From: Parvibaculum sp.
Lineage (GTDB): Bacteria; Pseudomonadota; Alphaproteobacteria; Parvibaculales; Parvibaculaceae
Reading direction: 5' to 3'
Assembly: GCF_030694575.1 (NCBI RefSeq)
Contig: NZ_JAUYUS010000064.1
Coordinates: 28,338 to 92,337 of the forward strand
DNA length: 64,000 bases
Below, piece by piece: positions 35,225 to 43,002 of this stretch (the first letter of the stretch is position 1; each line of letters starts with the position of its first letter). The position numbers and the translations under genes were made by a program. Below the pieces are notes generated by a model, which had not been told where the DNA came from, made no database searches, and worked only from the letters and a program-made list of their open reading frames with translations.

Positions 35225-36235
35225 TCAGACCGGAAAGACGTGCTCGGAAAGCTCGGCGGCTTCCGGATAGGGGCTCGCCTTGGCGAAGGCGACGGCGGCG
35301 GCGACTTCATCCCGCGCCTTTTTCATCAGGTCCGCTTCGGCGGCGGCACCAAGCTCGCCGGCGGCGGCGAGGCGGTCGCGGTAGATCGCGAGCGGATCGC
35401 GTATGCGCCAGTCCGCAAGCTCCTCCGCCGTGCGGTAGCCGAGCGGAATATCGTCGCCGGGGCCGCAATGCTCCATCCAGCGATAGGTCATGCATTCGAT
35501 GAAGGACGGGCCCTCGCCGGCCCGCGCCCGCGCGACCGCTTCCGCCGCATGGGCATGGACGACATCGGCGTCGTTGCCGTCGCAGGTGACGGAGGGCATG
35601 CCATGCGCGGTGCCGAGCAGCGCGATGGGGCGGCCTTCGGGCTGGCGGATGTCCATCGCGGAATGAACGGAATAGAGATTGTTCTCGCAGACGAAGATGA
35701 CGGGAAGCTTGTGGACGGAGGCGAAATTGAGTGCCTCATGGAAGGTGCCCTCCTCCGTCGCACCGTCGCCGAAATAGACGATGCTGACCTGATCGCGGCG
35801 GTCGAGCTTCGCGGCCCAGGCGCTGCCGACGCCGACGGAAATCGTGCTGGAGAGGATCGGCGCCGCGCCCATGAAACCGCAGGCGAGATCGACCAGATGC
35901 TGGCTGCCGCCCTTGCCGCGCGCGCAGCCCGTGACGCGGCCATAGAGTTCGGCGAACATCGCGTTCATGTCGCCGCCCTTGGCGAGATAATGGCCGTGGC
36001 TGCGATGGCCGCTGAAGACGAGATCGTCGCGCGAGAGAAGGACGGAGATGCCGGCCGCGACCGCTTCCTGGCCGATGCAGAGATGGGTCGGGCAGCGGAT
36101 CTCGCCCTCGCCGTAAAGCGCGGCAATGGCCTCCTCGGCGAGGCGGACGCGGATCATGCTTTCGAGGACGGCAAGGCGCGTCTTCGCGTCCGGAAGGACG
36201 GCGGCCGCGCGGATGTCTTTCTGCTGCGTCGTCAT
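35225..36235 (-). CDS. ThDP-dependent 2-oxoacid dehydrogenase-type E1 alpha subunit
   Basis: 336-residue alpha subunit. The ThDP/Mg site is YFGDGATEEGTFHEALNFAS-(about 10)-CENNLYSVHS. HRSHGHYLAKGGDMNAMFAE and GCARGKGGSQHL are the usual active-site loops. Start ATG 36235 (MTTQQKD) overlaps the stop of the nucleotidyltransferase gene by 4 bases (ATGA), indicating coupled translation. With the beta subunit it forms an alpha2beta2 ThDP enzyme. The linkage to sugar-activation genes argues for a sugar-carbon-branching or chain-extension reaction rather than central metabolism. Confidence 0.88.
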   Translation of the reverse strand: MTTQQKDIRAAAVLPDAKTRLAVLESMIRVRLAEEAIAALYGEGEIRCPTHLCIGQEAVAAGISVLLSRDDLVFSGHRSHGHYLAKGGDMNAMFAELYGRVTGCARGKGGSQHLVDLACGFMGAAPILSSTISVGVGSAWAAKLDRRDQVSIVYFGDGATEEGTFHEALNFASVHKLPVIFVCENNLYSVHSAMDIRQPEGRPIALLGTAHGMPSVTCDGNDADVVHAHAAEAVARARAGEGPSFIECMTYRWMEHCGPGDDIPLGYRTAEELADWRIRDPLAIYRDRLAAAGELGAAAEADLMKKARDEVAAAVAFAKASPYPEAAELSEHVFPV

Positions 36236-36951
36236 TCGCCCGCTCCTGCCGCCCGCGGCCATTCCCGGTTCGCCAGCGCAAGCGCCTCGGGCGAGCCGAT
36301 GTCCCTGTGATACCCCTCGATAGGGAATGTATATATGCGACCGGCGAGCCTTGGAATGATTTCGGTGCTGAAATCGACCACGGGCTTGCCAAGCGCGGCG
36401 GCGATATCGATCACATCAGGTTCCAGAATATAGACGGCGGCATTGGCGAGCCGGCCCGGCGGATTGGCCACTTTCTCGTGAAAGGCGGTCACGAGGCCCT
36501 CGCCGTCGCATTCGACGATACCGCAGCTTTGCGGGCTGTCGGTCTCGAACAGGGCCATGGTCATCAGGGCGGCCCGGGGGCGGCGCGCATGGGCCCGCTG
36601 GAAGGCCGCGATGTCGATATCGGTGAGATTGTCGGCATGGGCCATCAGCACGGCGCCCGTGCCCAGATGCTGACGGACATTGAGGAGCGTGCCGCCGGTG
36701 CCGAGAAGCTCTTCCTCATGGACGAGGGTAACCCTGTCGCGCCACGGGCTGGCGGCGACGAAGGCCTCGACCTGTTCCGCGAGGTAATGCGTATTGACGA
36801 CGGCATGCTCGACGGCATTGCCGGAGAACAGCCGGTCGAGCCAGAGGCCGAGAAGCGGCCGCCCGCCGATCGGCACCAGGCATTTCGGGATCGTGTCGGT
36901 GACGGGCCGGAGCCGCGTGCCGCGCCCGGCGGCGAGAAGAAGCGCCCTCAC
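36232..36951 (-). CDS. Sugar-phosphate nucleotidyltransferase (HddC/mannose-1-P guanylyltransferase-like)
   Basis: 239-residue nucleotidyltransferase with the signature ALLLAAGRGTRLRPVTDTIP near the N-terminus, followed by KCLVPIGGRPLL, VLMAHADNLTDID (metal Asp) and FHEKVANPPGRLAN. The small size and lack of a left-handed helix resemble HddC and single-domain guanylyl/thymidylyl transferases. The GTG start at 36951 overlaps the stop of the kinase/cytidylyltransferase gene (GTGA), which fixes the start. It would activate a sugar 1-phosphate to an NDP-sugar. The base used (GDP, CDP, dTDP) cannot be told from sequence. Confidence 0.87.
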   Translation of the reverse strand: MRALLLAAGRGTRLRPVTDTIPKCLVPIGGRPLLGLWLDRLFSGNAVEHAVVNTHYLAEQVEAFVAASPWRDRVTLVHEEELLGTGGTLLNVRQHLGTGAVLMAHADNLTDIDIAAFQRAHARRPRAALMTMALFETDSPQSCGIVECDGEGLVTAFHEKVANPPGRLANAAVYILEPDVIDIAAALGKPVVDFSTEIIPRLAGRIYTFPIEGYHRDIGSPEALALANREWPRAAGAGE

Positions 36952-38444
36952 AACCCGCCTCCGCCATTGGCGGCCGAAAGCCGGCCGAGAACGACGTCGC
37001 GCGTCAGCGGCGTGTTGCCGATGCGCGAGACCTGGCAGGCGGCGGAGACCGCGCCGAGAAGGCTGCTGCACCAGATGTCGCCGCCGGCCGCGAGCGCGAG
37101 CGAGGTGAGGCAGAAGAGCGAGTCGCCCGCCCCCGCCACATCCTTCGGAAACCGGTTGAGCGCCGGCAGGCGGTCGGTCACAAGGCCGCCATCGTGTTCG
37201 GCGCGGATCAGCAAGCCGTCGCCGCCAAGCGTGACGATGACGTTTTTCGCGTTGGCCGCCTCATGCAGGATTTCGCTGATGACGACGAGGCTCGACGTCT
37301 GGTCCTTGAGCGCCATGCGCGCTTCAAGCTCCGTCGGCGTGATGAGGTGCATGTTCCTGAAGCGCGAGATGTCGGAGAGCTGCGAGGAGGCCTGGCTGTC
37401 GGCGGCCATCATCACGCCGCGCGCGGCGGCAAGCTCGGTCAGCCGGGCGACGAAGGACGACGGCAGCGTGCCGTAATTGAAGTCGGAAAAGAGGACGAGG
37501 GAGGTCTCGTCGAGACGCGGTTCGATTTCGGCCAGAAGCCGCGCCGCGATCTCTTCCGAGATGGCGTGCTGACGCAAACGGCTGACGCGAAGGAGGGTCT
37601 TGCCCGCCGCGCGGAACCGCTGCTTGACGGTGGTCGGACGGCTCTCGTCCTCGACCAGCACGCATTCGACCGCATAGTCGCCGAACATCTTGCTGGCATA
37701 GGCACCGGCTTCGTCCTCGCCGACGACACCCAGGAAGGTGACCTTCGCGCCGAGACCGCGCGCATGGGCCGCGACGATGCCCGCGCCGCCGAGGAACCGC
37801 TTTTCGCTGATCGGCGTCACCACGATGGTCGGGTCTTCCTGCGACATGCCGAGCGGATCGCAATCGATATATTCGTCGACGATGATGTCGCCGACCACGA
37901 TGACGTTGACCTTCTCGACCGCGCGGGCGAGATCGCCGAGTGCCTGAACGCTGATCCCGTGACGCCGCATGTAGTCGCGCGGCAGGATGTCGTGCGCGGC
38001 GCCCTGCACTTCATCCGATTCGTCGAGCGGCGACATGGACGACTGAAGCATTTCGCCGGAACTGAAGATGAGCTTGCCGCCATATTGCGCGACGGCGGCG
38101 CGCTCCGGATTGTGCTGCTTCTCGTGTTCCTTTCCCTTGACGACGATGTCGGGCTTGAGCGCGGCGATCACATCCTCGATAGGATCGGCGATCTCGAAGG
38201 CATGCGTCACATTCTTGTTCGACATGACGCCTTCGAGACGCAGTTCCGCCGCAACGGAAACGCCCTCGGCAGAATCCGGGAGCACGCCGACGACGAGAAT
38301 GTCGCCCAGCTCGGCGGCGAAGCGCAGCAGACGGGTATGCCCCGGATGCAGCACATTGAATATGCCCGACACGAAGGCGACGGTGGCGCCCTCGCCAAGC
38401 TTTCCTCTCAGATGTGCGATCGGATCTTTCACGGTGTCAGACAT
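36948..38444 (-). CDS. Cytidylyltransferase-PfkB kinase fusion (HldE-like, domain order reversed)
   Basis: 498-residue bifunctional protein. Residues about 20-150 are a cytidylyltransferase-like fold (FVSGIFNVLHPGHTRLLRFA with the HxGH motif, then the KGKEHEKQHNPE loop). Residues about 165-490 are a PfkB sugar kinase with GDIIVDEYIDCDPLG, FLGGAGIVAAHA and DVAGAGDSLFCLTSLAL (catalytic Asp). E. coli HldE has the kinase first and the nucleotidyltransferase second, so the order is inverted here. Start ATG 38444 (MSDTVKDP) is taken because the open frame upstream is antisense-like to the ADH gene; it overlaps that gene's stop by 8 bases. Heptose 7-phosphate or a related sugar phosphate is the probable substrate. 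Confidence 0.88.
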   Translation of the reverse strand: MSDTVKDPIAHLRGKLGEGATVAFVSGIFNVLHPGHTRLLRFAAELGDILVVGVLPDSAEGVSVAAELRLEGVMSNKNVTHAFEIADPIEDVIAALKPDIVVKGKEHEKQHNPERAAVAQYGGKLIFSSGEMLQSSMSPLDESDEVQGAAHDILPRDYMRRHGISVQALGDLARAVEKVNVIVVGDIIVDEYIDCDPLGMSQEDPTIVVTPISEKRFLGGAGIVAAHARGLGAKVTFLGVVGEDEAGAYASKMFGDYAVECVLVEDESRPTTVKQRFRAAGKTLLRVSRLRQHAISEEIAARLLAEIEPRLDETSLVLFSDFNYGTLPSSFVARLTELAAARGVMMAADSQASSQLSDISRFRNMHLITPTELEARMALKDQTSSLVVISEILHEAANAKNVIVTLGGDGLLIRAEHDGGLVTDRLPALNRFPKDVAGAGDSLFCLTSLALAAGGDIWCSSLLGAVSAACQVSRIGNTPLTRDVVLGRLSAANGGGGL

Positions 38445-39477
38445 CCGGATTGATTTCGACGACGGGACGGACCACCCGGCCCTGCTCCAGATCGTCGAGC
38501 GCGTCGTTGATGCGGTCCAGGCTGTAGCGGCGGGAGACCAGACGCTCCAGCGGCAGCTTGCCGGACCTGTAGAGCGCCGCGAAGGCGGGAATGTCGCGGT
38601 CGATATCCGAACCGCCGCCCCAGCTTCCGCGTATCTGCTTGCCGCTGATGAGGGCGTGGGGATCGAGCGCGATCTTGTCGCCGGTCGCGGGATGAGAGGC
38701 GAAAATGGTGATGCCCGTGCGATGCGTCGCCTCGAAGGCCTGTTCGATGACGCGGGCGACACCCGAGGCATCCACCGAATAGTCGACGCCAGCGCCGCCG
38801 GTTTCCTGCCGGATGGCCGCGACGGGATCGGCGGTGCGCGCATTGACGGTGACGTGAGCGCCGAGCGAGGCGGCAAGCGCCAGCTTCTCGTCCGACACGT
38901 CGACCGCGATTACCTTCGCGAAATCGTGCATGGCGCAAGCCATGAGCGCGCACATGCCGATGCCGCCGACGCCGAACACGGCGATCGTCGTGCCTGGGCG
39001 CGGCTGAAGCTCGTGCAGCACGAGACCGGCTCCCGTCGGCATGGCGCAGCCGAACAGCACGGCGACATCGAGCGGCACCCCTTCCGGCAGGAGCGTGACG
39101 CGGTTTTCGGAGACAATGGTCTCGTCGCTGAAGGTGGTGACGCCGCCTGCATTGATGAGTTCGTCGCCGTGAAGATACTGGCAGCCGCCGGCATCGGCAC
39201 CTGTGCCCTTGATCCAGCTCAGCACGACGAGATCGCCCGGTTTTACCTTGGAGACGTCCTCGCCGACCCGCATGACACGACCCGTCGCTTCATGGCCGAG
39301 CATGTGTGGCAGCCAGTTGTCGGCGCCGCGGCGGCCGCGCGCTTCCATCACCTGGCTGTGGCAGACGCCGGTGAACGCGACGCGGACGAGCACCTGCGCG
39401 GGCTTCAGCGGCGGCACCGCTATCCCGTCGACAAGCGCCAGCGGCGCCCCCAGTTCTCTCAGCACAGCAGCCTTCAT
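38437..39477 (-). CDS. Zinc-type alcohol dehydrogenase lacking the structural zinc site
   Basis: 346-residue medium-chain dehydrogenase. Catalytic zinc ligands are present (GVCHSQVMEARG and GHEATGRV, plus GCAMPTGAG), and the NAD site is GVGGIGMCALMACAM. The structural-zinc lobe, normally four Cys in about 15 residues, is replaced by TGADAGGCQYLHGDELINAG with a single Cys, so that zinc is missing. The start ATG 39477 (MKAAVLREL) was chosen because the longer frame to 39519 begins inside the inverted-repeat element. It is fourth or fifth in the sugar operon and may oxidise a sugar hydroxyl or an aldehyde intermediate. Confidence 0.87.
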   Translation of the reverse strand: MKAAVLRELGAPLALVDGIAVPPLKPAQVLVRVAFTGVCHSQVMEARGRRGADNWLPHMLGHEATGRVMRVGEDVSKVKPGDLVVLSWIKGTGADAGGCQYLHGDELINAGGVTTFSDETIVSENRVTLLPEGVPLDVAVLFGCAMPTGAGLVLHELQPRPGTTIAVFGVGGIGMCALMACAMHDFAKVIAVDVSDEKLALAASLGAHVTVNARTADPVAAIRQETGGAGVDYSVDASGVARVIEQAFEATHRTGITIFASHPATGDKIALDPHALISGKQIRGSWGGGSDIDRDIPAFAALYRSGKLPLERLVSRRYSLDRINDALDDLEQGRVVRPVVEINPDV

Positions 39478-39517
39478 CTCAGGCCTTGTCTCCCCAACTG
39501 TCGGCTTCTTCCCTTCC

Positions 39518-39684
39518 ACCCTCCCCCTGTGGGAGGGTCAAACCGCTGCAAGCGGTTTGGGGAGGGGTTACGACAGAAAGCACAAATAGAGTCGATAACG
39601 CGTTCATCGTGTTGTCGCGGCGTCCCCCTCCCAGAAAAATCCGTGCTTCGCTCGAATTTTTCGACCCTCCCACAGGGGGAGGGT
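39518..39684. repeat. 167-bp cloverleaf-type inverted-repeat element (MITE-like)
   Basis: Perfect 22-bp terminal inverted repeats: 39518-39539 (ACCCTCCCCCTGTGGGAGGG plus TC) and 39663-39684. Inside lie a second, near-perfect pair (TGGGGAGGGG around 39568-39577 with CCCCCTCCCA around 39623-39632) and two side hairpins. The left hairpin is AAACCGCT-gca-AGCGGTTT. The right one pairs AAAAAT with ATTTTT around a CG pair. The whole can fold into a cloverleaf. There is no coding frame of note. It sits inside the operon between the methyltransferase and ADH genes. Confidence 0.8.
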
Positions 39685-39717
39685 ATGACGAAGAAAGCTT
39701 GTAGCAAGCCGCATGGT

Positions 39718-40377
39718 TCACGGAATGAACCAGTAGTAGTCGCCGTCGTAACCGACCTCCTCGAAGAAGGTGACCCACTCATCGACCGACATGATCGTCT
39801 TCGCCGTCAGGTTCCATTTGAACATGCGGTCTTTTTCATTGTCGTCGCGGTAGGCATCAACCGTGATATAGGCGCCCTTGCGCGCGACGCGCGAGATTTC
39901 GCGCAGCGCGGTCGCGCAGTCGTCGCGGTCGAGATTGTGGACCGTGTTAATCGAGATGACGACATCGAAGCTGTTATCCTCGAAGGGCAGTTCGCGCGCA
40001 TCGGCGACCTGCACATGCGGCCGCATGTCCTCGATGGCGTTTTCTATCGCATAGGCCGAGACGTCGACGCCCTTCACGGTGATGCCGGGAATGAGCTCCG
40101 CCATGTCGTGCATCATGAAGCCCTTGGCGCAGCCGACATCGAGCACGGAGCTTTTTTCCGTCAGCCCCCAATGGGACTGGAATGTCGGAATGACGGGCTG
40201 CCAGAAACGCGGCATGTAATTGAAGCCGCCATAACCGTGGCGCCGCTCGCCGTCGAAGAATTCCTTGCCGAAGCGCCGCGCAACGGCGCGATCCTCCTCG
40301 GTTTTCTCCTGTCCCCGCTCGTCGACATTACGCTTGGTGCGCGGATAATTGACGAGAAGATCGATTTCGCGACCCAT
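39718..40377 (-). CDS. Class I SAM-dependent methyltransferase (sugar cluster)
   Basis: 219-residue methyltransferase with the SAM motif SSVLDVGCAKGFMMHDMAEL near residue 78. The acidic loop is KGVDVSAYAIENAIEDM, motif II is FDVVISINTVHNLDRDDC, and the C-terminus is ITVDAYRD and beyond. Start ATG 40377 (MGREIDLLV) has GAGGAG six bases upstream. It follows the epimerase gene by 9 bases in the operon. The 200-base gap behind it holds the inverted-repeat element. Methylation of a sugar hydroxyl or carbon is likely; the acceptor is unknown. Confidence 0.86.
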   Translation of the reverse strand: MGREIDLLVNYPRTKRNVDERGQEKTEEDRAVARRFGKEFFDGERRHGYGGFNYMPRFWQPVIPTFQSHWGLTEKSSVLDVGCAKGFMMHDMAELIPGITVKGVDVSAYAIENAIEDMRPHVQVADARELPFEDNSFDVVISINTVHNLDRDDCATALREISRVARKGAYITVDAYRDDNEKDRMFKWNLTAKTIMSVDEWVTFFEEVGYDGDYYWFIP

Positions 40378-40386
40378 GAACACTCC

Positions 40387-41379
40387 TCAGGGTTTGTGCT
40401 GGTAATGCTGCGGCGACGCCTTGAGCGCTTCGAGATGCGCCTTCACCCAGCCGATGGTCTGCTCGACACCTTCCTCGATGCCGATCCTGTCGGACCAGCC
40501 GAGTTCGCCGCGCAGCTTCGATGAGTCGAGCATGTAGGACTGGTCCTTGCCGAGACGTTCGCCGACGATCTCCACGCAATCCTCGAACTTCATGCCGAGG
40601 CGGGTGAGGACCAGCGCAACGAGATCGCGGATCGTGATCTGCTCGTTGGTCGAAATGTGATAGGTGGCGCCGGGCTCGCCGCGCTCCGCGATCATGCGCG
40701 TCGCCTCGGAAACGTCGTCGATGTGAATGAAGGAACGCGCCGAATGGCCGCCGCCGTGAAGCTGCAGCTTCTGGCCGGTAAGCGCGAAGAGGATGGTGCG
40801 CGGGATGATCCTGTAGAGCTGCTGGCCAGGCCCGTAGACATTCGCCGCGCGTGTGGAGACGACCGGAAATCCGTAAGCCTTGAAATAGGAGGCGAGGCTC
40901 ATGTCGCCCGCCGCGCGCGACACGGCATAAGGCGTGCTCGGATTGAAGGCATGATCTTCCTTCACCCACCCGCCGGTGCTGCCATAGACTTCCGGCGTCG
41001 TGACGTGAACGTAGCGGTCGAGATAATCGAGGTGGCGCAGGCGTTCATGCAGGCGGACGGCGGAGACGACGTTGGTCATCATCCAGTGGTCGGGGTTCTG
41101 CCAGCTTTCCGCGACCATGCTCTGCGCCGCGAAATTCGCTATGACGGAGGGCTTCGTCTCCGCGAGAAGCGCGTCGAGCGCATCGAGATCCGTGTTGAGG
41201 TCGATCCGCTGGAACCGGAAACGGCCCGGCTGCTTTTTCCAGGCATAGGGACGGAAGGGCAACGCCACTTCCTCCGACCGGCTGACGCCGACGACGTCCT
41301 GCCCGCGCGCAAGCAAATGATCGACGAAGCTCGCACCTGAAAAGGAATTCGAGCCGATGACGAGAAAGGTGGAAGTCAC
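40387..41379 (-). CDS. NAD-dependent epimerase/dehydratase (GDP-mannose 4,6-dehydratase-like)
   Basis: 330-residue SDR-extended enzyme. The NAD loop is FLVIGSNSFSGASFVDHLL (glycine spacing altered, GSNSFSG). The catalytic Thr/Tyr/Lys are in VTTPEVYGSTGGW and STPYAVSRAAGDM, where the YxxxK Lys is replaced by Arg (YAVSR). The rest resembles GDP-mannose 4,6-dehydratase/GDP-4-keto sugar enzymes (NVYGPGQQLYRI, HSARSFIHIDDVS). The GTG start at 41379 overlaps the SIS gene stop (GTGA). It would act on an NDP-sugar made by the pathway; the Lys to Arg change could alter the reaction. Confidence 0.84.
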   Translation of the reverse strand: MTSTFLVIGSNSFSGASFVDHLLARGQDVVGVSRSEEVALPFRPYAWKKQPGRFRFQRIDLNTDLDALDALLAETKPSVIANFAAQSMVAESWQNPDHWMMTNVVSAVRLHERLRHLDYLDRYVHVTTPEVYGSTGGWVKEDHAFNPSTPYAVSRAAGDMSLASYFKAYGFPVVSTRAANVYGPGQQLYRIIPRTILFALTGQKLQLHGGGHSARSFIHIDDVSEATRMIAERGEPGATYHISTNEQITIRDLVALVLTRLGMKFEDCVEIVGERLGKDQSYMLDSSKLRGELGWSDRIGIEEGVEQTIGWVKAHLEALKASPQHYQHKP

Positions 41380-41969
41380 GTCCGCACGTCCCCGACGTCG
41401 TTACGCCGCGAGAAGAGATACTGCAACACCATGTTGCAGACGATCATCTGCAGGTCTTCGGCGATCTGCATGTCGTCGATGTCGAAATGGATCGGATGAT
41501 CGGCGAGCGCCTTGGCGCGGCCGCCGTCGAAGGCAAGGATGGCGAAGCTCTCGACGCCCATCCGCTTCGCCTCTTCGAGCACGGCAAGGATGTTCTTCGA
41601 ATTGCCGCTGCCGGAAAAGACGATCAGAAGATCGCCGGGATTGGCGAGGACGGCAAGCTGCGCCGAGAAGACCTTGTCGTAGCCCTCGTCGTTCGCAAGG
41701 CATGTGAGCGTCGCCGCATTGGCGCTCAGCGCATGAACGCGAATGCCCGAGCCGATGATCTTCGAGACCGGATAGAGGAAATCGTTGGCGAGATGATTGG
41801 CATTGCCGGCGCTGCCGCCATTGCCCGCGAGAAAGACCTGCCGTTTCTCTTTCCAGCACGCCATCATCGCATCGGCAAGCGGCGTGATGCGGTTCCAGTC
41901 GGTGGCCTGGAGAACGCCGCCGAGACGGGTGGCGTAGCTTTCGAAAGTGTCGATGGCGGCGGCCATCAT
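41376..41969 (-). CDS. SIS domain sugar isomerase (GmhA-like, sedoheptulose-7-P isomerase type)
   Basis: 197-residue single SIS-domain protein. It shows VFLAGNGGSAGNANHLANDF, VFSGSGNSKNILAVLEEAK and a C-terminal HFDIDDMQIAEDLQMI segment, as in GmhA and DiaA-like proteins. GmhA converts sedoheptulose 7-phosphate to D-glycero-D-manno-heptose 7-phosphate, the first committed step to activated heptoses. Start ATG 41969 overlaps the stop of the upstream epimerase gene (ATGA). Together with the HldE-like and HddC-like genes downstream it suggests a heptose-type precursor. Confidence 0.85.
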   Translation of the reverse strand: MMAAAIDTFESYATRLGGVLQATDWNRITPLADAMMACWKEKRQVFLAGNGGSAGNANHLANDFLYPVSKIIGSGIRVHALSANAATLTCLANDEGYDKVFSAQLAVLANPGDLLIVFSGSGNSKNILAVLEEAKRMGVESFAILAFDGGRAKALADHPIHFDIDDMQIAEDLQMIVCNMVLQYLFSRRNDVGDVRT

Positions 41970-42904
41970 GCAACTCCCTTGAGCTGCATCCATTTGAGGT
42001 TGTGGAACTGCGGCTCGTTCTTCAGCTCGCCCGCATTATAGGCGGCGACGATTTCGGCAATCGCGTCGCGCACGGTCTTCTTCGGACGGAAGCCGGTGGC
42101 GAGAAGCCGGTCGGAATTCAGCCGGTAGGAGCGCGGGTCGTTCGATTCCGTCGTGACGATTTCCGACGGCACATATTCGGCGACCGTCATCGCGATATCC
42201 ATGATCGACATGTTCTCGAAGCCGGCGTTGTAGACGCCCGTCACATGCGGATTGTCGAGCAGGAAGATGTAGAGATCGGTGATGTCGTCCATGTGGATGT
42301 TGGGCCGCGTCTGGTCGCCGCCGAACACCGTGATGCGCCGGTTCTCCAGCGCGTGCATGGTGAGAAGGTTGACCGACACGTCGAGCCGCATGCGCGGCGA
42401 GAGCCCGCAGACCGTCGCCGGACGCACGATCTGCACCGACATGTCGTCCGAATAGGAAAGCAGGATGCGCTCGGCACACATCTTCGTCTTGTTGTATTCG
42501 GAGATCGGCTTCAGCTCGAGGTCTTCGGTAACCTGGTCTTCGTCCTTGACGCCGTAGACGCTGCCCGACGACGCATAGATGAAACGGCCGACGCCCGCGC
42601 GCACCGCCTTGTCGGCGAGCCGCATCGTGGCGAGCGCGCTCACCTCCCAGGTGAGCTTCGGATTGAGGTCGCCGCAGGGATCGTTGGCGATGCTGGCGAG
42701 ATGGATGATGGCGTCGTAGCCGGCGAGATCGATATTCTCGGTGTCGCGGACGTCGCCCTCGACAATGCGGAGCGCATCATGCTGCGGCAGGTAGTTGCCG
42801 AACCACAATGTATCGAGAGCCGTAACCGAATGTCCCTGCGCCAGCAGCTTGGGAACGAGGCACGTTCCCTTGTAGCCGCAGGCGCCCGTAACGAGAACTT
42901 TCAC
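41966..42904 (-). CDS. NAD-dependent epimerase/dehydratase, first gene of the sugar operon
   Basis: 312-residue SDR-extended enzyme. It opens KVLVTGACGYKGTCLVPKLL with the NAD loop GACGYKG, and continues with IIHLASIANDPCGD, YASSGSVYGVKDED (Ser) and SEYNKTKMCAERIL (YxxxK). The start is GTG 42904, with GGGTGGG upstream; upstream residues of the open frame show no family similarity. As first gene of the leftward operon it probably sits behind the promoter in 42905-43002, shared with the divergent glycosyltransferase. It is likely a C4 epimerase or dehydratase on the NDP-sugar. Confidence 0.86.
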   Translation of the reverse strand: MKVLVTGACGYKGTCLVPKLLAQGHSVTALDTLWFGNYLPQHDALRIVEGDVRDTENIDLAGYDAIIHLASIANDPCGDLNPKLTWEVSALATMRLADKAVRAGVGRFIYASSGSVYGVKDEDQVTEDLELKPISEYNKTKMCAERILLSYSDDMSVQIVRPATVCGLSPRMRLDVSVNLLTMHALENRRITVFGGDQTRPNIHMDDITDLYIFLLDNPHVTGVYNAGFENMSIMDIAMTVAEYVPSEIVTTESNDPRSYRLNSDRLLATGFRPKKTVRDAIAEIVAAYNAGELKNEPQFHNLKWMQLKGVA

Positions 42905-43002
42905 AATCCCACCCCGAATGCTCTTTCGCCCCTTGCGACTCTTTAGTATCAGCAGTTCACGAAAGCGGCAACACACCGTAGAATGCGTCAAATATCCAGA
43001 TT

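Noticed and set aside
34161-36235. Pyruvate or acetoin dehydrogenase complex
   Set aside because: No lipoyl E2, E3 or acetoin genes are near, and the pair is translationally linked to sugar-activation genes.
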